Positions 1 to 6,754 of a stretch of 16,037 nt of DNA are shown here, piece after piece (position 1 is the stretch's first letter; each line of letters begins with the position of its first letter). The notes below the pieces were generated by a model that worked only from the letters and a program-made list of their open reading frames with translations, was not told the origin of the DNA and searched no databases. A program made the position numbers and the translations under genes. Source of the stretch: JACRPI01 sp041671005 (lineage in GTDB: Archaea; Nanobdellota; Nanobdellia; Woesearchaeales; DSVV01); assembly GCA_041671005.1 (NCBI GenBank), contig JBAZCJ010000021.1:1-16037 (forward strand), written 5' to 3'.

Positions 1-1
1 G

Positions 2-184
2 ATTGATTTTGAACGTTGTAGATATACAGAGCAGTCAAAAAATATCAATCAAATTTTACAGTTTTTGACCTCTTATAAAGTTGCAGAGCTATTGCAGAAA
101 AAAGGTATAGTTTTAGATAAAAAAAAGATTGATGCATTAGGGAAAGAATATAGTAAAACCAAGAAGTTGCCGAAGATTTTCTAA
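2..184 (+). CDS. C-terminal end of a probable RIO/Bud32-like protein kinase (partial)
   Basis: An open frame runs in from the left edge and stops at TAA 182-184, giving the last 60 residues of a protein. It begins with an I-D-F-E-R segment followed by a Lys/Asn/Gln-rich stretch (K-N-I-N-Q-I-L-Q-F-L) and ends in a basic tail. The D-F-E-R motif followed by 'N-x-x-Q' resembles the metal-binding Asp region and C-lobe of small archaeal kinases of the RIO/Bud32-like group (COG2112 type). This is pattern recognition from a fragment only; the catalytic lobe lies outside the window. The stop overlaps the 3' end of the convergent gene at 181-507 by four bases. Confidence 0.45.
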   Translation: MDFERCRYTEQSKNINQILQFLTSYKVAELLQKKGIVLDKKKIDALGKEYSKTKKLPKIF

Positions 185-507
185 GCAAAGAGTTGTCTGT
201 CAGAAGCACCATAACTGCGCATTATTATATATGCAAGGTAAAGCTTAGGTTCAAAAGATTTTATTTGTTCACACATTTTAGGTGATTTAAAATCTACTCT
301 TGTATCTACCAGAACACATAACTCTTGGTACAAATTAGAATCTTCAGAAACAAATCTTCGGAAATATTTTCTTTTATTGAATATAGTTATAGTTGGAATA
401 AAATATAAAACGAAATTATTATGGTGAGGGGAGTTACTAGGTGGATTAGCTCTAAATTCTTCAAAGCTTAATATTTCATCTAAATCTTTTTTTCGTCGTT
501 GAAACAT
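181..507 (-). CDS. hypothetical protein, 108 aa
   Basis: I do not recognise this family. It is soluble, with no signal or membrane segment, a basic N-terminus (FQRRKKDLDEIL), an aromatic central stretch, and a C-terminus rich in aromatic and aliphatic residues ending in the phrase MRSYGASDRQLF. The ATG at 507 is supported by a TATA-like box (TTTATAAC on the minus strand) whose upstream edge is 30 nt before it, the spacing of a leaderless archaeal transcript. It converges on the kinase fragment with a four-base overlap of 3' ends. Normal composition and a good promoter make a real gene likely; function is unknown. Confidence 0.6.
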   Translation of the reverse strand: MFQRRKKDLDEILSFEEFRANPPSNSPHHNNFVLYFIPTITIFNKRKYFRRFVSEDSNLYQELCVLVDTRVDFKSPKMCEQIKSFEPKLYLAYIIMRSYGASDRQLFA

Positions 508-529
508 ATCTGTAAGTATTGCAAAATCC

Positions 530-537
530 GTTATAAA
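530..537 (-). promoter_or_regulatory. TATA box for the 108-aa gene
   Basis: TTTATAAC on the minus strand, 30 nt upstream of the ATG at 507. Transcription would begin at or next to the start codon, implying a leaderless mRNA. Confidence 0.45.
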
Positions 538-600
538 TTTTATCTCTTAAATAAGAAGCCAAGCAAACGCAAGCACGTTATGCATGTTTTGATAAAAAAG

Positions 601-608
601 TATTAATA
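601..608 (+). promoter_or_regulatory. TATA-like box for the zinc-ribbon gene
   Basis: TATTAATA lies 30 nt upstream of the ATG at 631, the leaderless spacing seen elsewhere in this window. A second A/T-rich match at 613-620 is too close to the ATG to place initiation upstream of it. Confidence 0.3.
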
Positions 609-630
609 CCTCTATATAATAAACCTAATT

Positions 631-825
631 ATGAACTGTCCTAAATGCAAGTCTCCAAATGTAAAAATAGAAAAATATCAAGGATTAGATTGTATTATCT
701 GCAATGACTGTGATTATGATGAAACACAGCAATATGAAGTTTATCCAGAAAACAAAACGTCACAAAAAGCAAAAGGAAATTTCACTCCCTATAAAACGGG
801 TGGATCAAACCGTTCAAAAAAATAA
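631..825 (+). CDS. small zinc-ribbon protein, 64 aa
   Basis: Four cysteines in two knuckles (C3-x2-C6 and C24-x2-C27) form a zinc ribbon that fills the first 30 residues. A hydrophilic tail follows with Y-E-V-Y-P-E and then a Ser/Gln/Lys/Gly-rich end containing YKTGG. Stand-alone ribbons of this type in archaea are usually nucleic-acid or protein-binding adaptors; the partner cannot be read from the sequence. The gene converges on tfb with only 25 bases between stop codons. The family role is inferred; the metal site is seen directly. Confidence 0.7.
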   Translation: MNCPKCKSPNVKIEKYQGLDCIICNDCDYDETQQYEVYPENKTSQKAKGNFTPYKTGGSNRSKK

Positions 826-850
826 ATAATAAAATAAAAAGAGAAATTAG
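826..850 (-). terminator. T-rich 3' end of tfb
   Basis: Read on the minus strand, the bases just after the tfb stop codon are a T-rich run with few interruptions, the usual archaeal intrinsic termination signal. Confidence 0.4.
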
Positions 851-1774
851 TTATTTCTTCTTCTTTTTCGTTTTCTTGATTTCTTTGTCTAAATCAAGTT
901 CATCAAGAAGTTCTTTGTATCGATTTCTGATTGTAACTTCAGTAACCCCAGCAACATCTGCAACTTCTCGTTGTGTTCGCTTTTCTCCATGAATAAGAGC
1001 GCTGACATATAATGCTGCAGCTGCAATACCTGTTGGTCCTCTTCCTGAAGTTAATTCACATTTTTGTGCTCTGTCAAGAATTTCAATTGCTTTACTTTGA
1101 GTTTCTGCAGTTAATTTTAATGCAGATGCAAATCGTGCAATATAGTCAACTGGATTGCTTGGTAAAATTGTGATTCCTAATTCTCGTGTTACAAATCTGT
1201 AGGTTCTTCCAATTTCTTTTTTTTCAATACCAGATGCTTCTGATAATTCGTCAAGTGTTCGTGGGACATCATGTCGTCTGCATGCAGCATATAATGCTCC
1301 TGCAACAACACTTTCCATGCTTCTTCCTCGTACAAGTCCGCGCTGAACTGCATGAGTATAAATTCGTGCAGATTCTTCTTCAACACTTTCTGGTAATTTG
1401 AGGAATGAACTTACTCGTTTTAATTCAGCAAGTGCTAATTTAAGATTTCGTTCAATAGCAGTGCTGATACGGTATTGCCATTTTCTAAGTCTGTAGAATT
1501 TGTTTCGTTCTCTGCTTCCTAATTGATACAAATCTGCTTTTCTGCCAACTTCTGTTCCAAGACCTCTATCATATTGTGTGTAGGTCATAGGAGCGCCAGT
1601 TCTACGTCGTTTATCTGCTCCATCACTGTCGAACTCTCGCCATTCTTGGCCAAAGTCAACCATTTTTTCTTCAACAACAAGTCCGCAATCTTTGCAGATA
1701 ATTTCTCCTTTTTCCTTGTTCCAGAATAAATTGATACCGCCGCATTCTGGGCATTTTTTTACATATTGAACCAT
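851..1774 (-). CDS. tfb: transcription initiation factor B (TFB), 307 aa
   Basis: This is the archaeal TFIIB homologue, which binds TBP-TATA and the BRE and recruits RNA polymerase. The N-terminal zinc ribbon is C8-x2-C11-x15-C27-x2-C30. The B-reader/linker segment follows (about residues 40-75, with an Arg-rich D-K-R-R-R stretch), then two cyclin-like repeats at about 110-195 and 205-290, the second with the TGRGPTGIAAAALY signature and a C-terminal HTH (QREVADVAGVTEVTIRNRY). Length is normal for the family. The end is a short poly-lysine tail. The ATG at 1774 is preceded by a GGGGG Shine-Dalgarno run seven bases upstream, and a leader of about 70 nt is predicted from the TATA box at 1867-1874, unlike the leaderless genes nearby. 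Confidence 0.97.
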   Translation of the reverse strand: MVQYVKKCPECGGINLFWNKEKGEIICKDCGLVVEEKMVDFGQEWREFDSDGADKRRRTGAPMTYTQYDRGLGTEVGRKADLYQLGSRERNKFYRLRKWQYRISTAIERNLKLALAELKRVSSFLKLPESVEEESARIYTHAVQRGLVRGRSMESVVAGALYAACRRHDVPRTLDELSEASGIEKKEIGRTYRFVTRELGITILPSNPVDYIARFASALKLTAETQSKAIEILDRAQKCELTSGRGPTGIAAAALYVSALIHGEKRTQREVADVAGVTEVTIRNRYKELLDELDLDKEIKKTKKKKK

Positions 1775-1781
1775 AGTCTTT

Positions 1782-1786
1782 CCCCC
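1782..1786 (-). promoter_or_regulatory. G-run ribosome binding site of tfb
   Basis: GGGGG on the minus strand, seven bases before the tfb ATG. It can pair with CCUCC of the 16S 3' end through four G-C pairs and one G-U. The same kind of site precedes the gene at 6364. Confidence 0.5.
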
Positions 1787-1866
1787 ACTGTGTTAATAGT
1801 AAATAATGTTCCCCTTAACCCCTGATTGAATAACCCAATAACTTTATAAATAGTTATGAGTAGTGA

Positions 1867-1874
1867 TATATAAA
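1867..1874 (-). promoter_or_regulatory. TATA box of tfb
   Basis: TTTATATA on the minus strand, preceded by CGAAACC as a possible BRE. It predicts a start near 1845 and a leader of about 70 nt. A second candidate, TTTATAAA at 1843-1850, would shorten the leader to about 45 nt. Confidence 0.5.
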
Positions 1875-1964
1875 GGTTTCGACGTTTTTAGACGGTTTAT
1901 TATTTTTTATAGAGAATAAATCTATCTTAATTAACTCCTGCAAAGTGGTTATTATGTAATCACC

Positions 1965-1972
1965 TTTATAAA
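1965..1972 (+). promoter_or_regulatory. TATA box of the poly-HTH operon
   Basis: TTTATAAA with its left edge 30 nt before the ATG at 1995, so transcription is expected to start at the start codon. The 220-bp gap to the divergent tfb gene also holds an imperfect direct repeat (GACGTTTTTA, GACGGTTTAT) at about 1881-1900 whose meaning is unclear. Confidence 0.6.
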
Positions 1973-1994
1973 CGGATCTGGACTTCTGTAACTA

Positions 1995-4900
1995 ATGTAT
2001 CACCCAGGATTTTCCACTCAAGAAACTAAAGATTTAGTAGTGATGAACCCTGCACAAAGAGCAATTTACCTTAAAGAAAAACTTACTGAATTACAGCTTT
2101 CTTCAGGAATAGTTGCAGCATATGCAGGTGTACCATATAGAAAATTAGTTGCAATGATGGATGGTGTTCAGGGAATAGAATTATCTCCTGTGTCATTGAA
2201 TGGTATAAAAAGAGCATTTGATGTCGGAAGAGTTAGAGTTGTTTTGGAAGTTATAACTGACAATGAACTTACTCATTCTCAAGTTGCGGAACAATTAGGA
2301 TTTGGTGATGACTTATATCCGTTTCTTGTTGAAAGAAGAAGTCTAAAACCAATCTATGAAAATCTTGAAACCGTTGTATATGGGGCTGTTGTTAGTGATA
2401 TGGCATTTCTTGATCCTCACAAAGAATCTAAAGTTGGTTTAGTATCTCTTGATTATGCAGGTCGAAAAACATATCTTGAAACTTTTTTAACAGAATCAGG
2501 AATGTCTACAAAAGAAATAGCACATTTAGCTCAGGTAACTGTTCAAGTCATAGAAGCAATTCTTAATGATCCTTTAAAAAAACAATATGCAAAGACATTA
2601 GAAAAACTTTCGGGTGCTGTTGAAGCAGTTAGAAAAAGTTATGGTACTCAATCTGATCCCAGAGGAAGTAAAGAAGAAACATGTTTAACAACTTCTCAAG
2701 ATGTTGTTGTAGAAGCAGTTGTTGCACCAGTTCAATCAACAGTTATTTTACCGCAAAATTTATTAGAAGAAACAGGCAGTAGAGAATTGGAAGAACTTGT
2801 TGTTGTTCCTTTTAATGAAACCATCCCTGGTTCTACTGATTTATCTAGTTCTGCTCAAGTTGAAAATAAACATGTTGTTTATGCTCGGGTAGATCCAGAT
2901 GAATCATTTTGTCCCCTCGCAAGTATGGGCACTGTTGAAAGACGAGATTACATAAAAAAAACATTAAGAGATTATGCATACTCAGGATGTGAATTTGCTA
3001 AACGAATTGGAATGGACCAAGGTACTTTATCTTTTATTTTAAGATTAAAGACTAAGAATCCTTCTAATGTAACATTAAGACAATTATATGCTGGTCTTAC
3101 GGAACTTATTTCATCAGAGAATCCATGTCTTTTAGTAGGGATGGAATCTTCAGAAATGAGAGGTTTATTTGAAGCAGTTCTAACAAAATATAATCTTACT
3201 CAAAAAGAGTTTGCAGAACGAACCGGGATTCCTGTTTCCCCTTTTAGGGCATTTATGGAAGGTAGACGTACAACATTTCATCCTTCAGCATTAAGAGATT
3301 ATTATCGTGCTCTTCAAATGGTCGATTCTTTTGAAGAACCATGTCCATTAGTATCTATGAATCCATCTGAAAGAGCAGTTGTAATAAAAGATACTTTAAG
3401 GGCATACAGTATGTCTAATAAAGAATTTGCAGAAGTTGCAGAGGTTCCAACAAGTACATTAGAAAAAATTTTAAGTGGTGAACGTAAGGATCCTAAGAAT
3501 CCAACACTTCAAAAAATATATTCTGCTATTGTAATTCTTAATCCTAATTATAAATTTGGAGCTAGAATAGGTGCTCCCTTTGAAGAAGGTACAGAAGTTT
3601 TGCATGACTCTACAGAATTCCCAGATTATGGTGCAATGGTTGGTGCTTCATTTGAAGATGAAGAAAAATTTGAAGGTGAAGAAACTAATGGCGTTGCTTT
3701 AAATTTAGATTGTTTGTTAGATTATCAAGGAGCAAGTGTTCCATTTGTAACTGATGATAACTCTTTAACTTATGATCCTGTAGATGGTGCTATTTTTTTA
3801 AGTAGTATGGATCCTGCTAAAAGAGCAGAATTTGTTAGAGGTATTTTAAAAGATTATGGATATACAGAGTCTAGTTTTGGTCGTAAAATTGGTGTTGCTA
3901 GAGGTACATTAGATTCCATCTTAAATTTACGAACTAAAAAACCTTATAGTCAAGGATTAACAGCGATATATAGTGGTCTTAAAGATATTGTGAGCTCTGA
4001 AGTTTTTTGTCCTTTAATTGGTATGGATCGTTTAGAAAGAGTAAGTTTATTTGAAGATACTCTAAGAACATATAATCTGTCTCAAGAAGAATTTGTAGAA
4101 AGAACAGGACTTTCTTTTTATTCATTTAGACTATTTATGGAAGGACAACCAGATGTAGATGTTCCAACATTAAGAACATTTTATGGTGCTCTTCAATTAG
4201 CTCAATCTTTTGAAAAACCATTTGTGGTAGTAGATGTGACTTCTAACAGTAGGGCAGATGTAATTCAAGATGCTTTAGACTTATATGATATATCTCTTGA
4301 AGCATTTGTACAAAACACTGGGCTTCCGAGAGAAACCTTAGACCTTATTTTAGCAGATAACATAGAAGGTTTGGATGCTTCAATTATTCAAACAATAGAT
4401 GCTTCTATTACCCAAATTAAAGAAGATGCAAAAAAAAATGATCTTTCAGGATATCTTCAAAGAAGAATGCGAAAAACAGGATTATCTTCGGACAGACTTT
4501 CAGAATTATCACAGGTTTCAGTTAGTACTTTAAACATGATTTTAACAGATGATAAAACTCATGCTCCAGCAAAAACGACAATAGATGCATTAGATCGTGC
4601 GATTGATGAATATACTTCTCCGCCAAAAAGATCATCGTGTCTTGGGAATATGAATTCTCACGAACGAAGTGTGTATATTTCGGATTTTTTAACGACATAT
4701 GGGTACTCAGATTCTGAATTTGCAAGAAGAGCAGGGTTACCACAAGTAACTGTAAGCCAAATTATTCGCGAAAAATATTCTCAAACTCGTCCATATATAA
4801 TAAGAAATATAGAAGACGCAATTGAAGCTATAAAATCTTTAGAAGAACCATGTCCATTATTGGTTATTCCTTTAGAAGAAGTAAGGGAGTTAGTAAAAAC

Positions 4901-5066
4901 AACTTTAACAACACATCATCTTTCTCACAAGAAGTTTGCTACTTTTGCAGGTGTTTCACCTTCAAGAATAGATCAGCTTCTTGATGGAAGAGTAGAACAG
5001 ATAAAACCTACAACTTTGAAAGCTATTCACAAAGCAATAACTGCATTAGACGCAGAATCGAAATAA
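1995..5066 (+). CDS. giant poly-HTH protein: about twelve XRE/Cro-like helix-turn-helix units, 1023 aa
   Basis: Nearly the whole protein is a chain of units of about 70 residues, each with the XRE/Cro pattern: a helix with an aromatic or aliphatic start and a Leu-rich face, a turn with Ser/Thr, an E-F-A-x-x-x-G helix, a recognition-like helix (TLxxIL) and a closing helix after 'P...TL'. Units begin near residues 25, 83, 160, 319, 391, 463, 613, 685, 756, 820, 894 and 967. Many are introduced by CPL-x-[SG]-M-[ND]-P-x-x-R. Acidic or low-complexity linkers (about 213-302 and 515-598) split the chain into groups of three. There is no signal peptide, membrane segment or enzymatic motif. The gene starts a leaderless transcript, divergent from tfb, and is followed one base after its stop by the 412-residue gene. 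The HTH assignment is by pattern; whether all units bind DNA is unknown. Units 2 and 9 are the weakest matches. A scaffold made of HTH-like folds that bind protein rather than DNA is the main alternative. Confidence 0.85.
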   Translation: MYHPGFSTQETKDLVVMNPAQRAIYLKEKLTELQLSSGIVAAYAGVPYRKLVAMMDGVQGIELSPVSLNGIKRAFDVGRVRVVLEVITDNELTHSQVAEQLGFGDDLYPFLVERRSLKPIYENLETVVYGAVVSDMAFLDPHKESKVGLVSLDYAGRKTYLETFLTESGMSTKEIAHLAQVTVQVIEAILNDPLKKQYAKTLEKLSGAVEAVRKSYGTQSDPRGSKEETCLTTSQDVVVEAVVAPVQSTVILPQNLLEETGSRELEELVVVPFNETIPGSTDLSSSAQVENKHVVYARVDPDESFCPLASMGTVERRDYIKKTLRDYAYSGCEFAKRIGMDQGTLSFILRLKTKNPSNVTLRQLYAGLTELISSENPCLLVGMESSEMRGLFEAVLTKYNLTQKEFAERTGIPVSPFRAFMEGRRTTFHPSALRDYYRALQMVDSFEEPCPLVSMNPSERAVVIKDTLRAYSMSNKEFAEVAEVPTSTLEKILSGERKDPKNPTLQKIYSAIVILNPNYKFGARIGAPFEEGTEVLHDSTEFPDYGAMVGASFEDEEKFEGEETNGVALNLDCLLDYQGASVPFVTDDNSLTYDPVDGAIFLSSMDPAKRAEFVRGILKDYGYTESSFGRKIGVARGTLDSILNLRTKKPYSQGLTAIYSGLKDIVSSEVFCPLIGMDRLERVSLFEDTLRTYNLSQEEFVERTGLSFYSFRLFMEGQPDVDVPTLRTFYGALQLAQSFEKPFVVVDVTSNSRADVIQDALDLYDISLEAFVQNTGLPRETLDLILADNIEGLDASIIQTIDASITQIKEDAKKNDLSGYLQRRMRKTGLSSDRLSELSQVSVSTLNMILTDDKTHAPAKTTIDALDRAIDEYTSPPKRSSCLGNMNSHERSVYISDFLTTYGYSDSEFARRAGLPQVTVSQIIREKYSQTRPYIIRNIEDAIEAIKSLEEPCPLLVIPLEEVRELVKTTLTTHHLSHKKFATFAGVSPSRIDQLLDGRVEQIKPTTLKAIHKAITALDAESK
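2910..3536 (+). repeat. three-HTH block, copy A (units 4-6)
   Basis: Residues 306-514 of the poly-HTH protein. Each unit corresponds to a unit in copy B at a near-constant offset of 294, 294 and 293 residues, so the block duplicated as a whole. Examples: LFEAVLTKYNLTQKEF in A against LFEDTLRTYNLSQEEF in B; RGTL and FMEG anchors align. Confidence 0.8.
3792..4418 (+). repeat. three-HTH block, copy B (units 7-9)
   Basis: Residues 600-808, homologous to copy A at 2910-3536 with about 882 bp between equivalent positions. The copies are diverged at the DNA level, so the duplication is old. Confidence 0.8.
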
Positions 5067-5067
5067 A

Positions 5068-6306
5068 ATGAAACAACAAAATTATGCACAAGCAATCCTT
5101 GCACGAGACAATGGTATGCCGTATCATGATGTCTTAACCACATTTAATCTTACTCAGGGTAAATTTTGGCGTGCAGTTGATTCTCTTGACGAAATTATAG
5201 AGGATATGACTGGAAATAATAGAGTTCAACTTACTCAACTAGCAGAAAGTTCTGAAAGAAGAAGTAATCTTTTTCATATGACTCCTGAATATCTTTCGTG
5301 GCAATATCAGCAAGCAAGAGATTTGGGGCGTAGTTTTGGAAGAGGGACATATAGTCATCCAGACAATATTGACTTTTTAGTTTTTCATGCGTTTACTACA
5401 AAATATGTTGGATTAACATTAGGAGATAGAAAAAAAGTGCTTACAGCTTTAAGAGAAATGCCTCCTGATCTTACACATGAAATGGTTGATCTAAAATTAG
5501 GGTATGTATTGTATACGCTGTTTGAAGGTTTTCCAAGAAAAGCATTGGTAATTATTGATAAACATTATCAAGAAAGAACAGGACACAAAAGTCTCTTTGA
5601 CATTTCTGAACAAGAACATATGCATCCTTGGGAGCATTTTAAAGTTCCTCTTAACTATTGGTTAAATGAATTAAATGTTGAAACTGCAGTATATCATGTA
5701 TTAGTAGAACAATGCCCTGATTTTGCTTCAGTTCAAAGAACTGTTGTGTTAAATGCACTTAAACAATTAAAAAGAGACCATAGTAATTTTTCAGTTTATT
5801 TAAAACAAGATCTTGGATTAGACTCCGCAATGCAATATCATTTTGGTTCAATAAATTCTCCGTTTAAGATGCTCCAAGCGTTTGATTCAGTATATAAACG
5901 AAGAACAGGAGATGTAAGTCTTTTTGATCTTGAAGCAGAAACCCATTTGCATATATGGGAAGATTTTGATGCTCCTAAAGATTATTGGAACTCTTCTGAA
6001 AATGTAACAACAGCAGTATATCATACTCTTTGTGATAAAGTTACTAGATGGAGTAAAAATCGTCAAGAAGTATTAACTAGACTAAACGGAATTTCCATTA
6101 CTAGCAGAAATTTTTTTGAATTGGGATTACGTAGTCTCATGTTAAATGGTTTTAACGATCGTACTACTAATTGTGTAGATGTATTGAGAGTGTATGATGC
6201 TCAATATACTCTTTTAACAGGTCAGCCTTCTTTATTTGATACATCACAATCGTCTTATTTAACTATCCAAGCACATAATCGTGTTTCTGTTGTTCTGAAC
6301 CCATAA
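5068..6306 (+). CDS. three-repeat protein coupled to the poly-HTH gene, 412 aa, unknown function
   Basis: The ATG follows the stop of the poly-HTH gene after one base, so the two are co-transcribed and probably translationally coupled. The first 40 residues (QAILARDNGMPYHDVL, then LTQGKFWRAVDSL) could form one more HTH-like unit. The rest carries three copies of a repeat of about 105 residues, each ending in Y-x-x-x-TG-x-x-SLFD at residues 165-168, 274-277 and 378-381. Two copies are followed by W-E-x-F-x-x-P-x-x-YW and then N-V-x-T-A-V-Y-H, which opens the next repeat. The third copy lacks the W/YW segment and the protein ends shortly after it. It is soluble with no catalytic motif that I recognise. 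Tight pairing suggests it acts with the poly-HTH protein, which is inference. Confidence 0.8.
   Translation: MKQQNYAQAILARDNGMPYHDVLTTFNLTQGKFWRAVDSLDEIIEDMTGNNRVQLTQLAESSERRSNLFHMTPEYLSWQYQQARDLGRSFGRGTYSHPDNIDFLVFHAFTTKYVGLTLGDRKKVLTALREMPPDLTHEMVDLKLGYVLYTLFEGFPRKALVIIDKHYQERTGHKSLFDISEQEHMHPWEHFKVPLNYWLNELNVETAVYHVLVEQCPDFASVQRTVVLNALKQLKRDHSNFSVYLKQDLGLDSAMQYHFGSINSPFKMLQAFDSVYKRRTGDVSLFDLEAETHLHIWEDFDAPKDYWNSSENVTTAVYHTLCDKVTRWSKNRQEVLTRLNGISITSRNFFELGLRSLMLNGFNDRTTNCVDVLRVYDAQYTLLTGQPSLFDTSQSSYLTIQAHNRVSVVLNP
5338..6210 (+). repeat. three copies of a ~105-residue repeat ending in SLFD
   Basis: Copies lie at about 5338-5571, 5647-5898 and 5974-6210. Shared marks are a YH/FH-A or Y-H-x-L opening, a helical middle with 'VL..L' and a closing D-x-x-Y-x-x-x-TG-x-x-SLFD. 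I do not know this repeat. Confidence 0.7.
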
Positions 6307-6308
6307 CC

Positions 6309-6316
6309 TTTAAAAA
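6309..6316 (+). promoter_or_regulatory. TATA-like box for the 119-aa gene
   Basis: TTTAAAAA directly after the previous stop codon; it predicts a start near 6338 and a leader of about 25 nt that contains the G-run site at 6352-6357. CTATAAAA at 6336-6343 is an alternative but would leave no room for the ribosome binding site. Confidence 0.35.
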
Positions 6317-6351
6317 ACGTCTAAACATACCTTCTCTATAAAAGAGGATAC

Positions 6352-6357
6352 GGGGGG
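6352..6357 (+). promoter_or_regulatory. G-run ribosome binding site
   Basis: GGGGGG six bases before the ATG at 6364, matching the site in front of tfb. It fixes the start at the first Met of MKIEMM. Confidence 0.5.
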
Positions 6358-6363
6358 AAGAGT

Positions 6364-6723
6364 ATGAAAATTGAAATGATGTTTGGTATCGTTGCAGCAC
6401 TTGTTATCGTTTTTGCAGCAACAGTCTTTGGTGCACAGTATGTTGTTTCTGAAGGAACTGTTCAAGATGTTACAGTAGCACAAACAACAGAAACAGTGCC
6501 TACAACAACAGTATATACAGCAACAGAAATTGTTGATTATGATTCTGAAGTAGAAATGCAATATGTGTATGTCCAGTCACAAAACATCAATGGAAATTAT
6601 GAAGAACTTGATGAAATCCAGCAGAGATTGTATGACGTTGCAGAAGACTATGATCCTGTTGAATACGATATGTTACAAGAACAAGTCGATAATGAACGAA
6701 CTGTTGCAAAAGAAAACAGATAA
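6364..6723 (+). CDS. small membrane-anchored acidic protein, 119 aa
   Basis: A single hydrophobic helix at about residues 5-24 (MMFGIVAALVIVFAATVFGA) is followed by a Thr-rich linker (about 37-55) and an acidic, Tyr- and Gln-rich C-terminal part that looks helical (EELDEIQQRLYDVAEDYDP). One charged lysine precedes the helix, so an N-in, C-out anchor or an uncleaved signal is likely. The Thr-rich stretch may be a glycosylated stalk; this is inference. No family recognised. It has its own leadered promoter and is followed by poly-T, so it is probably monocistronic. Confidence 0.65.
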   Translation: MKIEMMFGIVAALVIVFAATVFGAQYVVSEGTVQDVTVAQTTETVPTTTVYTATEIVDYDSEVEMQYVYVQSQNINGNYEELDEIQQRLYDVAEDYDPVEYDMLQEQVDNERTVAKENR

Positions 6724-6748
6724 TTTTTTAATTTTTTCAATTTTTTTA
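6724..6748 (+). terminator. poly-T terminator after the membrane-protein gene
   Basis: Three T runs of six to seven bases follow the stop codon within 25 bases, a typical archaeal intrinsic terminator, in the short convergent gap before the lysA stop. Confidence 0.6.
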
Positions 6749-6754
6749 TCAATT

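Noticed and set aside
1186..1729. Open frames on both strands inside the tfb coding region
   Set aside because: They overlap the well-conserved tfb gene in other frames, have low-complexity Phe/Leu/His-rich translations and no promoter or ribosome binding site.
4522..4743. 73-codon frame opposite the poly-HTH gene
   Set aside because: It is antisense to a clearly coding repeat unit and has no start signals.
6310..6561. Cysteine-rich 83-codon frame on the minus strand that looks like a metal-binding peptide
   Set aside because: Its cysteines arise from reverse reading of ACA/GCA-rich codons in the Thr/Ala-rich membrane protein on the plus strand, which has its own ribosome binding site and promoter.
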